Of a stretch of 64,000 nucleotides of DNA, positions 50,997-59,105 are shown piece by piece. The stretch lies in the NCBI RefSeq assembly GCF_900109355.1, contig NZ_FOBF01000009.1:1-64000 (forward strand). Direction: 5' to 3'. The translations under genes and the position numbers were made by a program. Within the stretch, counting starts at the first letter, position 1. Every line of letters begins with the position of its first letter. This stretch comes from Nonomuraea pusilla (lineage in GTDB: Bacteria > Actinomycetota > Actinomycetes > Streptosporangiales > Streptosporangiaceae). The notes beneath the pieces are model-generated. The model was not told the origin of the DNA, ran no database searches, and was given only the letters and a program-made list of their open reading frames with translations.

Positions 50997-51911
50997 ATGC
51001 GGATCAAGACCCTGATTGCGGGGATATGCGGGCTGTCCGTAATCCCCCTCGCCGGGGCGGGCGTGGCCAGTGCCGCGACGCGTTCGGCCGGCCCCACCTT
51101 CCAGCTCCCGTTCCCGTGCGGGGAGACCTGGGTAGGCAGCAGCAAGAGCTACGCGCACACGGGCAACGAGATCGACTTCAACGGCAGCGCGAACGACGGC
51201 AACGCCGACATCGGCAGGACCGTCGTGGCGTCGGCCGCGGGCACCGTCGTCATGTCCGAGTACCGGACCGCGGACGGCTACGGCAACGTGGTCAAGATCC
51301 GCCACTCCGACGGCAGCGTGACCCTCTACGCCCACCTGAACTCCCGTACGGTGTCGAAGGGCGCGAACGTCGCGCAGGGTCAGAAGATCGGCACTGTGGG
51401 CAAGTCCTCGGCGAAGTACAACATCATCGCCCACCTGCACTACGAGCAGCGCTCGTCCTCCGGGTCGATCCTCCCCGCGACGTTCAACGGCGCCAGGTAC
51501 CAGTACCCGAACCAGACCCTGACCTCGAAGAACTGCGGCGGCGGCAGCGCGCCGTCGAACGGCGGCGGCACGAGCTCGGGCAGCTCGTCCAACCCGTACT
51601 CGGCCGAGCAGGTCTGCGGCGCCGGCTTCAAGGCGATCGACTCCGCGCCGCTCGGCTCCCAGGGCAAGGTGGTGCTGCTCTACTCGACGTCCACCGGCGA
51701 GAACTGCGTCGTGACGCTGCGCAACAGCGCGTCCGGCAAGGCCGCGATGCGCGCGTACCTGGAGGTCAAGGGCCAGGCCAGGAAGACCGACGCGGGCAGC
51801 TTCCAGTACTACGCGGGCCCCGTGCGCGCCAAGGCGCCGCGCACCTGCGTGAAGTGGGGCGGCGCCATCGGCTCCGCCGTCTACGACAGCCCGTTCGAGC
51901 ACTGCGACTGA
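50997..51911 (+). CDS. Secreted M23 family metallopeptidase
   Basis: The 304-residue protein has a signal peptide (MRIKTLIAGICGLSVIPLAGAGVASA) and an M23/LytM domain (about 35-160) with HTGNEID (first zinc His and Asp) and HLHYE (HxH). A Ser/Gly linker leads to a C-terminal domain of about 100 residues with three to four cysteines (VCGAGF, NCVVTL, TCVKWG, HCD). M23 enzymes cut peptidoglycan cross-bridges. It sits inside the T7SS locus but on the opposite strand to its neighbours, so wall remodelling for the secretion apparatus is inferred only. Confidence 0.9.
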   Translation: MRIKTLIAGICGLSVIPLAGAGVASAATRSAGPTFQLPFPCGETWVGSSKSYAHTGNEIDFNGSANDGNADIGRTVVASAAGTVVMSEYRTADGYGNVVKIRHSDGSVTLYAHLNSRTVSKGANVAQGQKIGTVGKSSAKYNIIAHLHYEQRSSSGSILPATFNGARYQYPNQTLTSKNCGGGSAPSNGGGTSSGSSSNPYSAEQVCGAGFKAIDSAPLGSQGKVVLLYSTSTGENCVVTLRNSASGKAAMRAYLEVKGQARKTDAGSFQYYAGPVRAKAPRTCVKWGGAIGSAVYDSPFEHCD

Positions 51912-51913
51912 GC

Positions 51914-53170
51914 TCAGGCGATCGTGTGGGGGGTGGTGTCCTCGGGCCCGCCCCACACGTCGTCGTCCTCGTACAGCTGGGTGTCGTACTCCGACTCCGA
52001 GCTCTGGCCGGAGGGGACGCCGCCCCCGCCGAGCGGGACGACCGGGAAGCCCGTGCCGCCCGCCGCCCTGACCGCGCCCGCCGCCCCTGCCGGGCCGCCC
52101 CCCGCCGACGACGGACCGCCGCCGGGGTTCGTGACCGTCGCCGTCGCGCCGTTCGGGCCGCTGCCCGGGTAGCCGGCGTTCGGCACCGTCCCGGGCGGTG
52201 AGTGGTCGTAGCCCGCCAGCGTCGTGCGCCCTCCGTCGCCCGGGTACTGCCCGGTAGGTGCCGCCCCGGCGAACGCCGAGGGGTCCTGGGTCCCGTACGA
52301 GCCGGTCCCGCCGTCGCCCGGCGTGCCGCTGCCCGAGCCGTACGAGCCGTCGCCCGGGAACCTGCCGTCCGGCTGACGGCCGTCGGGATACTGGCCGGAC
52401 GGGTTCTGGCCCGAGGGGTACTGCCCCGACGGGTACGCGCCGCCCGCCCCGGGCCCCGTCAGGTCCGGCCCGGAGCCGGGCCCGTACCCCGTCGGATAGG
52501 TGAAGTCCTGGTCACCGCCCCCGCCCGGCCCGCCCGACGGGAACTGCACGCCGGGCGGAGTCGGCATCCTCGTCGTGAACGTCGGAGGGTCGGGGATCGT
52601 CGGGTCGGGCAGCGCCTGCCTGATGTCGTCGGGCAGCTTCCCGTACGCCTCGACGATCTTCTCGTTGACCCGCTTCAGGTGCTCCACGGCACGCTTGTCG
52701 CCCCGGTAGAGCCGGTAGAAGGGGACCTGGCCGGCCCAGTCGATGTCCTGGTCGGAGCGCGAGTCCCGGCCGTGCGACTCCACCACGTTCGCCTGCGCCC
52801 AGGCGAGTGTGTCGGCGTACTCCTCCAGCGGCCTGCCCACCGCGCCCAGCTTGCCGCCGAGCTCCCTGGCGCTCGCGTACAGCGCGCGCAGCTGCTTCTG
52901 CGTCTCCACCGCGGGCGCGCCCTTGAAGTGCTTGTTCAGCTCCGCCGCCTTGCCCCGCAGATCCTGCGCGAACGACTCCAGCAGCCGCTCGGCCGCCTGG
53001 TAGTAGCGCGCCGTCAGCCGGACGGAGGCTGGATCGGTGCCGTCGATCCACTTCTTCACCTGGCCCAGGGTGTCCTGCACCATGCTGCCCCAGAACGAGA
53101 CGCTGGGCGTGGAGGTGTCGAGACTGTTCAGGTACTTGAGCTTCGTGGTTGAGATCTGGGGTTCCGGCAT
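51914..53170 (-). CDS. PPE-like T7SS-associated protein with acidic C-tail (copy B)
   Basis: The 418-residue protein has an N-terminal helical domain (about 1-200), where F82-K-G84 occupies the WXG-like turn (HFKGAPAVETQKQLRALYAS) and LKRVNEKIVEAYGKLPDD follows. A long Gly/Pro/Tyr-rich segment with PSGQYPSGQNPSGQYPDG repeats precedes a C-tail ending EYDTQLYEDDDVWGGPEDTT PHTIA-like. It aligns by eye with the 53741-55135 product in several blocks, so the two are likely paralogues. The ATG follows GGAGACTCACC. It is convergent with the M23 peptidase gene (2 bp gap). Confidence 0.77.
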   Translation of the reverse strand: MPEPQISTTKLKYLNSLDTSTPSVSFWGSMVQDTLGQVKKWIDGTDPASVRLTARYYQAAERLLESFAQDLRGKAAELNKHFKGAPAVETQKQLRALYASARELGGKLGAVGRPLEEYADTLAWAQANVVESHGRDSRSDQDIDWAGQVPFYRLYRGDKRAVEHLKRVNEKIVEAYGKLPDDIRQALPDPTIPDPPTFTTRMPTPPGVQFPSGGPGGGGDQDFTYPTGYGPGSGPDLTGPGAGGAYPSGQYPSGQNPSGQYPDGRQPDGRFPGDGSYGSGSGTPGDGGTGSYGTQDPSAFAGAAPTGQYPGDGGRTTLAGYDHSPPGTVPNAGYPGSGPNGATATVTNPGGGPSSAGGGPAGAAGAVRAAGGTGFPVVPLGGGGVPSGQSSESEYDTQLYEDDDVWGGPEDTTPHTIA

Positions 53171-53183
53171 GGTGAGTCTCCGT

Positions 53184-53672
53184 TCAGACCGTACGCCCGG
53201 AGGCGACGTCCTCGTTGGCGGAGTCGGCGTCCTTCGAGGTCTTCGTCATGTCGAACACGGCGTCGACCGCCGCCTGCGCCTGGCTGACCAGGCTCGCGTA
53301 CAGGCCGCCCGACGACCCCGTCTCGCCGATCAGCACGCCGTACGCGCTGCTCACGCTCATGGCGAACTGCAGCGCGGTGATCCACTGGCCGAGCTGCGCC
53401 TCGCTGAGCGCGCCGTAGCGCTGCAGGTCCGGCAGGGTGCCCGCGCCCTCGGGCAGGATCGGGACGTTCGGCGGCGAGTGGTCGTCCGGCGCGCGGAGCT
53501 CGTCCGTCACCGGCACGCCGCTGGTGACCGTCAGCTTCTTCACCAGCTCGCTGATCTCGTCCGCGACGCGCTTCATCTCGGTGCGGTCGGCGTAGCTGCC
53601 GCCGTCGCCTGCGGCGTCGTCCTCCTCGCCCAGGCCGGGCCAGTCGGAGGTGATGTCGTCCTGGAGTGCCAT
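53184..53672 (-). CDS. Small acidic T7SS-associated protein (copy B)
   Basis: The 162-residue protein starts MALQDDITSDWPGLGEEDD and has SYADRTEMKRVADEISELVKKL followed by QRYGALSEAQLGQWITALQFA. The DWPGL start and the M-x-x-V-A-x-x-L helix match the start of the 55154-55534 product, so the pair is paralogous. No membrane helix or signal peptide is present. A role as partner or chaperone of the long PPE-like protein encoded 13 bp downstream is a guess. ATG follows AGGAAGG. Confidence 0.72.
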   Translation of the reverse strand: MALQDDITSDWPGLGEEDDAAGDGGSYADRTEMKRVADEISELVKKLTVTSGVPVTDELRAPDDHSPPNVPILPEGAGTLPDLQRYGALSEAQLGQWITALQFAMSVSSAYGVLIGETGSSGGLYASLVSQAQAAVDAVFDMTKTSKDADSANEDVASGRTV

Positions 53673-53676
53673 GCGC

Positions 53677-53758
53677 CTTCCTAGCCGCTGATGACCGGTT
53701 TCCCAGCCGATGACTGGTTTCTTAGCCGATGACGGGCTTCCTAGCCGGTGATGACCGG
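53677..53758 (-). repeat. Four copies of a PVIG-stop-RBS module between two T7SS genes
   Basis: Read on the minus strand, the region holds four units, about 22, 19, 19 and 22 bases long, each encoding P-V-I-(T/S)-G then a stop- or stop-like codon and GGAAG/AGAAA. The first is the true end of the 53741 gene (PVITG stop); the last supplies the AGGAAGG ribosome binding site of the next gene. Confidence 0.8.
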
Positions 53759-55135
53759 CGAGGTGGCGTCCTCGGGCGAGTGCCACATGTCGGGCTCTCC
53801 CCTCAGCAGGGAGGAGCCCTCCTGCCCCTGCTCCTGCTCACCGGCCGCGCCGCCCATCGGCATGAACGGCGTCCCCACGCCGCCCGCGCCTGACCTGGAC
53901 ACCGCCGCCGCCGCGGGCGCGCCCGCCGGGCCGAGCGACCCAGAGCCGCCGATGACGGCGGGCGTCCCGCCGGGCGCGGCGACGTAGCCGGGATGGCCCG
54001 GCTGGGACGGGTGACCCGGGTACCCCGTCGTCGGGGCGGGCTGGCCGGTGCTCGGCACCGGAGCCGTGGGGGCCGGGGTGGGGGCGCCCGCCGACTCGGT
54101 GCCGCGCGGGTCCGTCCCCTGCGTCTGCGTCTGGCGGTCGCCGCCGTCCGCAGCGCCGCCGTCGATGACCGGCGGCGCCGTGCCGTCCGAACCCGAACCG
54201 CCCGGCCGCGAACCGCCCTGGCCCGGATCCTGGCCTCCCGCCTGGCCCGGGTCCTGGCCGCCCGCCTGGCCCGCGCCGCCGTCGCTCCCCGTCCCGCCCG
54301 GCGGCGTGTCGCCGCCGCCCTGGGCCGGGCCGTCGTGACCGTCCTGGCCGCCGCCGGAACCTCCGGAGCCGCCCGAGCCCTGCGCCGAGCCGGTGCCGCC
54401 CGAACCGCCTGAACCGCCTGAACCGCCGGAACCCGCCGAACCGGAACCCCCGCCCTGCCAGTACGAGCCGTCCTCGTACGGCGGCGGGGTCATCGGCGGC
54501 AGCTTGCGCTTCCTGCCGGACGACCCGGGCAGGTTCAGCTCGGGCAGGTCGATGGTGACCGACTCCGGCACCACGTTCTCGTACAGGTAGAGGATCTGGT
54601 TGTTCAGCCGTTTCAGCGCGTACCTGGCACGCTGGTCGTCCACCTCCGACGCCTGCGGCATCAGGCCCGACGACGGCTCCTCCGGGCCGATCGTCGGCGG
54701 CGTCGTCGGCTCGTCCGAACCGCTGCCGCTCGGGCCCGGGCTCGGGGAGGGCGTGGCCGTCGAGCCGCCGCTTGCCTGGAGGTGCTCCAGCGCGTCCGGC
54801 AGGTAGTCGCGCCCGTACAGGACGAGCGCGTCACCCATCTTGTCCATCGTGTCGGCCAGCTGCAGGCCGGTGGCGTGGAGCCGTTCCAGCGCGCGCTGCG
54901 TCCTGGCCGAGCTGGTGGACTTCCAGGCGTGCGAGAGATCCCTGGCGAGGCCCGGCAGCGCCTCCGTGGCGCTCCTGATGACCGACGCGACGCCCTTGAA
55001 GGACATCCCGCGGTCATGCACCTCCAGCGCGGAGGTGGCCTTCAGCCACCCCTCGATCTGCTCCTTCGATGCGGTGACGGCGCCGTTCTCCGGCTTGTGC
55101 TGGGAGTCCCTGATGGGGACCGTCCGCTCTGCCAC
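53741..55135 (-). CDS. PPE-like T7SS-associated protein with acidic C-tail (copy A)
   Basis: The 464-residue protein has an N-terminal helical domain with SHAWKSTSSARTQRALERLH (W71 at the WXG-like turn) and RYALKRLNNQILYLYENVVPE. Then come Gly/Ser/Pro repeats (GSGGSGG, GGQDPGQAGGQDPGQ) and a tail with PFMPMGGAAGEQEQGQ and EPDMWHSPEDATSPVITG. Long Gly-Ser linkers suggest a surface or spacer role. GTG 55135 is preceded by GGGAGAGGGG. The stop codon lies in a four-copy repeat. Confidence 0.78.
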   Translation of the reverse strand: MAERTVPIRDSQHKPENGAVTASKEQIEGWLKATSALEVHDRGMSFKGVASVIRSATEALPGLARDLSHAWKSTSSARTQRALERLHATGLQLADTMDKMGDALVLYGRDYLPDALEHLQASGGSTATPSPSPGPSGSGSDEPTTPPTIGPEEPSSGLMPQASEVDDQRARYALKRLNNQILYLYENVVPESVTIDLPELNLPGSSGRKRKLPPMTPPPYEDGSYWQGGGSGSAGSGGSGGSGGSGGTGSAQGSGGSGGSGGGQDGHDGPAQGGGDTPPGGTGSDGGAGQAGGQDPGQAGGQDPGQGGSRPGGSGSDGTAPPVIDGGAADGGDRQTQTQGTDPRGTESAGAPTPAPTAPVPSTGQPAPTTGYPGHPSQPGHPGYVAAPGGTPAVIGGSGSLGPAGAPAAAAVSRSGAGGVGTPFMPMGGAAGEQEQGQEGSSLLRGEPDMWHSPEDATSPVITG

Positions 55136-55153
55136 AGCACCCCTCTCCCCGGT

Positions 55154-55534
55154 CTAGACGGGGTTCGTCCTCTCGTACTCGTCGGCGCTGGTGCGGATCG
55201 CCTCGATCACGTCCTCGAAGCGCTCGACGAACTCCGTGTACAGCTCGCCCAGCAGCCTGCCCCGGTCGTCGGGGCCGGTGCCGACGCTGCGCGTCAGCGC
55301 CGCCGCCTCCGGCCAGCGGCCGATGTGCTCCTCACTCAGGGAGAAGTACCTGGTGAGCGTCTCCACCGTCCCGGTGATGCCGTTCCTGTTGCCGCCCGGC
55401 CCCTGCATGGTGCTGAGCTGGACCAGCAGCTTCTCGGCCACCGTCCGCATGTCCGACACGTCGTAGTAGAGGTCGGCGTCGCTGTCGTCCAGGCCGGGCC
55501 ACGCCGGCCGCCTGTCGTCGTCGTCCCGGCTCAT
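55154..55534 (-). CDS. Small acidic T7SS-associated protein (copy A)
   Basis: The 126-residue protein starts MSRDDDDRRPAWPGLDDSDADLYYDVSDMRTVAEKLLVQL and is helical through YFSLSEEHIGRWPEAAAL to TNPV. The WPGL start and the helix resemble the 53184-53672 product. It lacks a signal peptide. It lies between the WXG100 genes and the long PPE-like gene (18 bp before it), so it is likely a partner or chaperone. Function unknown. Confidence 0.72.
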   Translation of the reverse strand: MSRDDDDRRPAWPGLDDSDADLYYDVSDMRTVAEKLLVQLSTMQGPGGNRNGITGTVETLTRYFSLSEEHIGRWPEAAALTRSVGTGPDDRGRLLGELYTEFVERFEDVIEAIRTSADEYERTNPV

Positions 55535-55596
55535 GGTCCTCCGTTACGGGCTCGGCCACCGGACCCGGTGGCCGAGGGGAAGCGCGAAGGGCCCGA

Positions 55597-55914
55597 TCAG
55601 CGCGCGTCCATCCAGATGGCGGTGTTGCGGCGCTCGGCCGCCCGGTAGTTCTCGTTGGCGATCTGGATCGCCTTCTGCAGCTCGTCGAGCTGGCCGCGCA
55701 TCTTCGCGGCAGCCTCGTCCCAGTCCTTCTGATGCTTGCGGAAGAACCCCTCGGCACCCTCCGGACCCTCCCAGCGGCCCCGAAGATCCTGCTCCAGTTG
55801 GGTCATCAGGTCGGAGGTGGCCTTCTCGAAGAGGCCCATGATCTTTACGAGGTCGGCCTGGGCGAGCTCCATGTGCCCGAAGTTGACCTTGGTGAAGTCG
55901 AGCTCTGCGGACAT
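55597..55914 (-). CDS. WXG100-family T7SS effector/partner
   Basis: The 105-residue protein has the WXG100 helical hairpin with W48-E-G50 (GRWEGPEGAEGF) at the turn and the secretion signal Y90RAAE94 (YxxxE). It is an ESX substrate type that usually works as a heterodimer with a second WXG protein. The second, at 55930-56256, is the preceding gene (15 bp). It is slightly longer than EsxA but within the family. Confidence 0.88.
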   Translation of the reverse strand: MSAELDFTKVNFGHMELAQADLVKIMGLFEKATSDLMTQLEQDLRGRWEGPEGAEGFFRKHQKDWDEAAAKMRGQLDELQKAIQIANENYRAAERRNTAIWMDAR

Positions 55915-55929
55915 CTGCGCGACACTCCT

Positions 55930-56256
55930 CTACCTGATGTCGACGTTGATGAGGGATTCGACGCGACCAACGGCGTCCTGGACGTCCTGGTCGGCGGCGC
56001 TGTAGGTGATCGCGTTGATGCCCATGCGCTCCGCGATGCCCTCCAGGTCCTGGCGCACCGAGCGCATGGACTGGTCCCAGACGGTCATCGCGCGCTGGAA
56101 CTTGCTGGCGGCCGGGCCCAGCCAGCCGGTGTGGAGCAGACCGTTCGCGGTGGACTCAACCGCCTCGCGTAGACCCTCGACGTACTGGGCCGTGTCCACC
56201 ACATGTCCCGAGGCCGCCTTGATCTGAGTGGGGTTGGCCCCAAAGAAATCGGTCAC
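55930..56256 (-). CDS. WXG100-family T7SS effector/partner
   Basis: The 108-residue protein has W45-L-G47 (HTGWLGPAASKFQRAM) and Y85SAAD89 (YxxxD) near the end. It is the first gene of the minus-strand run 56256 to 51914. Together with the 55597 gene it is likely to form an EsxA/EsxB-like secreted pair. Helices flank the turn as expected. Confidence 0.88.
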   Translation of the reverse strand: MTDFFGANPTQIKAASGHVVDTAQYVEGLREAVESTANGLLHTGWLGPAASKFQRAMTVWDQSMRSVRQDLEGIAERMGINAITYSAADQDVQDAVGRVESLINVDIR

Positions 56257-56538
56257 TTGTCACCTCCGTGACTCGACGCCTGCTTTTCGGTCGTCCGTCC
56301 ATGTAAGCACCATGGGTCTCCTCAATAACAGGCGCCCCTATGGCCAGGATGTAACAACTTTCCGACGTAACGGCAAATTTGCTGGTCAAGGGCTCAAGGC
56401 CCGGTGAGACCAGCGATGTCGCAGCAGTGACGGATGTTACCCCTGCACCGGAACATAACACTTTCTCCTGTTCTATACGTGCTTGATCCCCTGGGACTAG
56501 TGTGAACGTCGGTGCACGGCCAGGAAGGAGCAGCGGGG
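56257..56538. other. Divergent promoter region between WXG100 and the low-complexity protein genes
   Basis: About 280 bp of lower-GC DNA with no gene. GTAAC-type motifs recur (GATGTAAC at 56349, CGTAAC at 56366, GTTAC at 56434), plus TATACG near 56474. They may serve a regulator of both T7SS transcription units, but none makes a clean palindrome. Confidence 0.4.
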
Positions 56539-58359
56539 TTGGCCACGCGCGGAGACATCGATCGCCTGCTCAACTGGGGTGCCGCCGACGAGCCCGCTGC
56601 TCCGGCGGCCGCCGGGCCTGGGCCCGGGATCCGGATTTCCGGTCCTGACTCGGGACGGGATGGAGGCGTCCACGTCGCCCTGCCACCCACCGGCGCCTCA
56701 GCCCCTCCGATCGGCTCCATCCCGGACGGGACGCCCACGCAAGGAGCGCCCCCCGCGGGGGAGACGCCCTCCGCTGGGGAGGCGCCCTCCGGCGGGGAGA
56801 CGCCCTCCGTTGGGGAGGGCGCGGTGCTGCAGGGCGACACGATCCGGCACTCCGGCACCCACCCGGACGACACCGGCACCCCCACCACCCCGAACCCAAA
56901 CGAAACGGGCTCCAACGGGACAGGCCCGGACGGCACTGCGTCAGACGACGCTGGGCCGGACGGCGGTGGGCCGGACGGCGCTGCGTCGGACGGTGGCGAT
57001 TCCGGCGAGCCGGGCCAGATCGATGGGCAGCAGCCAGCGGCCGACTCCCCCGCCTCGGCCGACTCGGCCGAGGCGATCCCCGACCAGGCGGGCCCCGCGG
57101 ACGGCCAGGACGGCGTGGACACAGGTACCGCCCTGAACACCCAGCCCGCCGCCGACCCGACGGAGGACACCCAGCCGTCAACCAACGAGCCAACGGACAA
57201 CCAGCAGACAGACGGCCAACCGACAGACAGCCAACCCTCCGACGGCCAGTCCTCGAACGGTCAGCAGCCCGACCCGGCCACTCCCGGAACAGACCAGCCC
57301 TCGGCCGACCATCCCTCGGCCGACCAACCCTCCGGGGACCAGCCCTCCGAAGACCAGCCCCCAGGTGAGGAGCCCACCGCCCCGGCTGACCCCGGCGGCT
57401 CGGATCCCGGCGCCCCCGACCCGGGCTCCTCAGGCGACGGCACCGGCACCGGCAACCCGAGTGACGGCGACCCCTCGCAGGGCACCCCCTCAGAAGACGG
57501 CTCCGGCACCGGCACCGATCCAGGCACAGGAACTCCCGGCGGAGACGGCTCAAGCACCGGGGGCGCTCCCTCTGGGGAAGGCTCAGGCACAGGGGGCTCT
57601 CCTTCCGGAGACAACTCAGGCACAGGGGGCGCTTCTTCGGGAGACGGCACGGGCACAGGAAACGGGACAGGCACGGGAGACGGCTCGGGCACGGACGACA
57701 GCGGCCCTGGCACTGGCACTGGAGACGGCTCCAGCGCGGGTAATGGCGCTGGCAACGGTGACGGCTCCGGGACCGGCGGCGGTCCAGGCACCGGCGATGG
57801 TTCCGGAGCCGGCGGCGGTCCAGCCACCGGCGACGGTTCCGGAGCCGGCGATGGCTCTGGTGCCGGCGAGGGCGGCCAGCCCGGGGTTGAGGTGCCTGCC
57901 GGAGGTGGCCCCTCGGGTGGCGGGGGCTCCGGTGGTGGGGTCTCTGGTGGCGGCCCTGGTGGCGGCCCTGGTGGGGCGGCCGGGGATGGCGCTGGTGGGG
58001 GTGCCGGGTCCGGGGGTGGGTCCTCCAGGGGGCGGCAGGGTTCCGGTGGTGGGGCCGGGGATGGGAAGGGCAGGGAGGTCCGGCCCGGTGGTATCGAGGA
58101 CATCGCCAGGATCGTCTCCGAGAACGCCCTCCCCGCCCTGGAGCGCGCTTTCCACAAGACCAGCGGCAACCGGGCGAACCTGCTCGTCTTCGGCGTCGTC
58201 GGCATGCCGGTGAGCACCGCCCAGGAGCAGGCCCGCTCGGACGCCGCAGGCTACCTGGTGGAGGGCGTCAGCCTGCTGGGACGCTGGGACGTCGGCCTGC
58301 GCAGTTCCTCGGGCAACTGGCGACGGGCGGAGCAGGTCAACGCGGGGGAGGAACGGTGA
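56539..58359 (+). CDS. Long low-complexity T7SS-locus protein
   Basis: The 606-residue protein starts with ATRGDIDRLLNWGAADEPAAP. About 470 residues of low complexity follow: Asp/Gly/Ser/Pro repeats such as TDGQPTDSQPSDGQ, DQPSADHPSADQPSGDQPSEDQP and GTGTGDGSGT. The C-terminal 100 residues are compact (GGIEDIARIVSENALPALERAFHKTSGNRANLLVFGVVG). I chose TTG 56539, eight bases after AGGAAGGAG; GTG 56512 has no ribosome binding site but would add nine residues. No signal peptide is seen. It is coupled (GTGA) to the next gene. Function unknown. Confidence 0.68.
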   Translation: MATRGDIDRLLNWGAADEPAAPAAAGPGPGIRISGPDSGRDGGVHVALPPTGASAPPIGSIPDGTPTQGAPPAGETPSAGEAPSGGETPSVGEGAVLQGDTIRHSGTHPDDTGTPTTPNPNETGSNGTGPDGTASDDAGPDGGGPDGAASDGGDSGEPGQIDGQQPAADSPASADSAEAIPDQAGPADGQDGVDTGTALNTQPAADPTEDTQPSTNEPTDNQQTDGQPTDSQPSDGQSSNGQQPDPATPGTDQPSADHPSADQPSGDQPSEDQPPGEEPTAPADPGGSDPGAPDPGSSGDGTGTGNPSDGDPSQGTPSEDGSGTGTDPGTGTPGGDGSSTGGAPSGEGSGTGGSPSGDNSGTGGASSGDGTGTGNGTGTGDGSGTDDSGPGTGTGDGSSAGNGAGNGDGSGTGGGPGTGDGSGAGGGPATGDGSGAGDGSGAGEGGQPGVEVPAGGGPSGGGGSGGGVSGGGPGGGPGGAAGDGAGGGAGSGGGSSRGRQGSGGGAGDGKGREVRPGGIEDIARIVSENALPALERAFHKTSGNRANLLVFGVVGMPVSTAQEQARSDAAGYLVEGVSLLGRWDVGLRSSSGNWRRAEQVNAGEER

Positions 58360-59027
58360 AACTGGGCCTGTCGGCGTACATGGGCGCGGTGGCGGCGTCG
58401 ACGGCGGCGGCGTACCTGATCCAGGGGCCGGCCGCCTGGGCGGTGCCGGTGACGATCGGCGCGATGGCGTGCGACCCGGAGGGCATCGACAAGGTGGCGA
58501 AGGCGTGGCTGGACTCCGCGTCGGACCTGCGGGACGCGCACGCGGACCTCGGTCGCGCCGCGAAGGGCGCCCCGCCGGAGACGTGGGACGCCGAGGACGG
58601 GAAGGCGTTCGAGACGCACGCGACGGCGTTCCAGGCGACGGTGTTGAAGTCGTGCGAGATCAACCAGGGCGCGGGCCAGGGGCTGACGCAGATACGCACG
58701 CTGGGTCAGGCGGGCGCGCTGCTGGCGGCGACGACGAGCACGGCGCTGCTGACGACCGGCTGGGCGGTGGCCGCGTCGCAGGGCGCGTTGCTGGGCAGTC
58801 TCCCGGTGCGGGTGGCGGCGATGCGCTTCGCCGCGACGATCAACAGGGTGCTGGCGGGGTCGATGCGCAGGCAGATCCTGGTGACGGCGGCGCTGGCGGG
58901 CATCCTGACCGCGTCGGCGGCGTGGACCGCGGGCAGGCGTCAGGAGCTGCTGACCATGGTGCGCGACCCGGCGGGCGGCCGCCCGGACTTCCGGCCGGTG
59001 GCGAAGCTCAGCACGGAGCAGGCCTGA
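58356..59027 (+). CDS. Membrane protein with embedded WXG-like motif
   Basis: The 223-residue protein has a hydrophobic N-terminus (2-38), CDPEGIDKVAKAWLDSASDLRDAHADLGRAA and PPETWDAEDGKAFETHATAF, where W77-D-A79 is at the WXG-like turn, and further hydrophobic helices at about 125-145 and 175-192. It shares blocks with the 49011 product, so it is likely a paralogue. It is GTGA-coupled to the long low-complexity protein. A role in anchoring the secretion partner at the membrane is a guess. Confidence 0.7.
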   Translation: MKLGLSAYMGAVAASTAAAYLIQGPAAWAVPVTIGAMACDPEGIDKVAKAWLDSASDLRDAHADLGRAAKGAPPETWDAEDGKAFETHATAFQATVLKSCEINQGAGQGLTQIRTLGQAGALLAATTSTALLTTGWAVAASQGALLGSLPVRVAAMRFAATINRVLAGSMRRQILVTAALAGILTASAAWTAGRRQELLTMVRDPAGGRPDFRPVAKLSTEQA

Positions 59028-59105
59028 CCGGGCCCGCCGGGGTGACGCGCGGCCTCCGACGCCTTGGGCCCGGCCGGGCCTGCGACGTCTCTGGCCTGGC
59101 GGCGG

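Noticed and set aside
57261-58217. Long minus-strand open frame opposite the low-complexity gene
   Set aside because: It is a proline-rich shadow of the Gly/Ser/Asp repeats; wobble GC of the plus frame and coupling to the next gene favour the plus strand.
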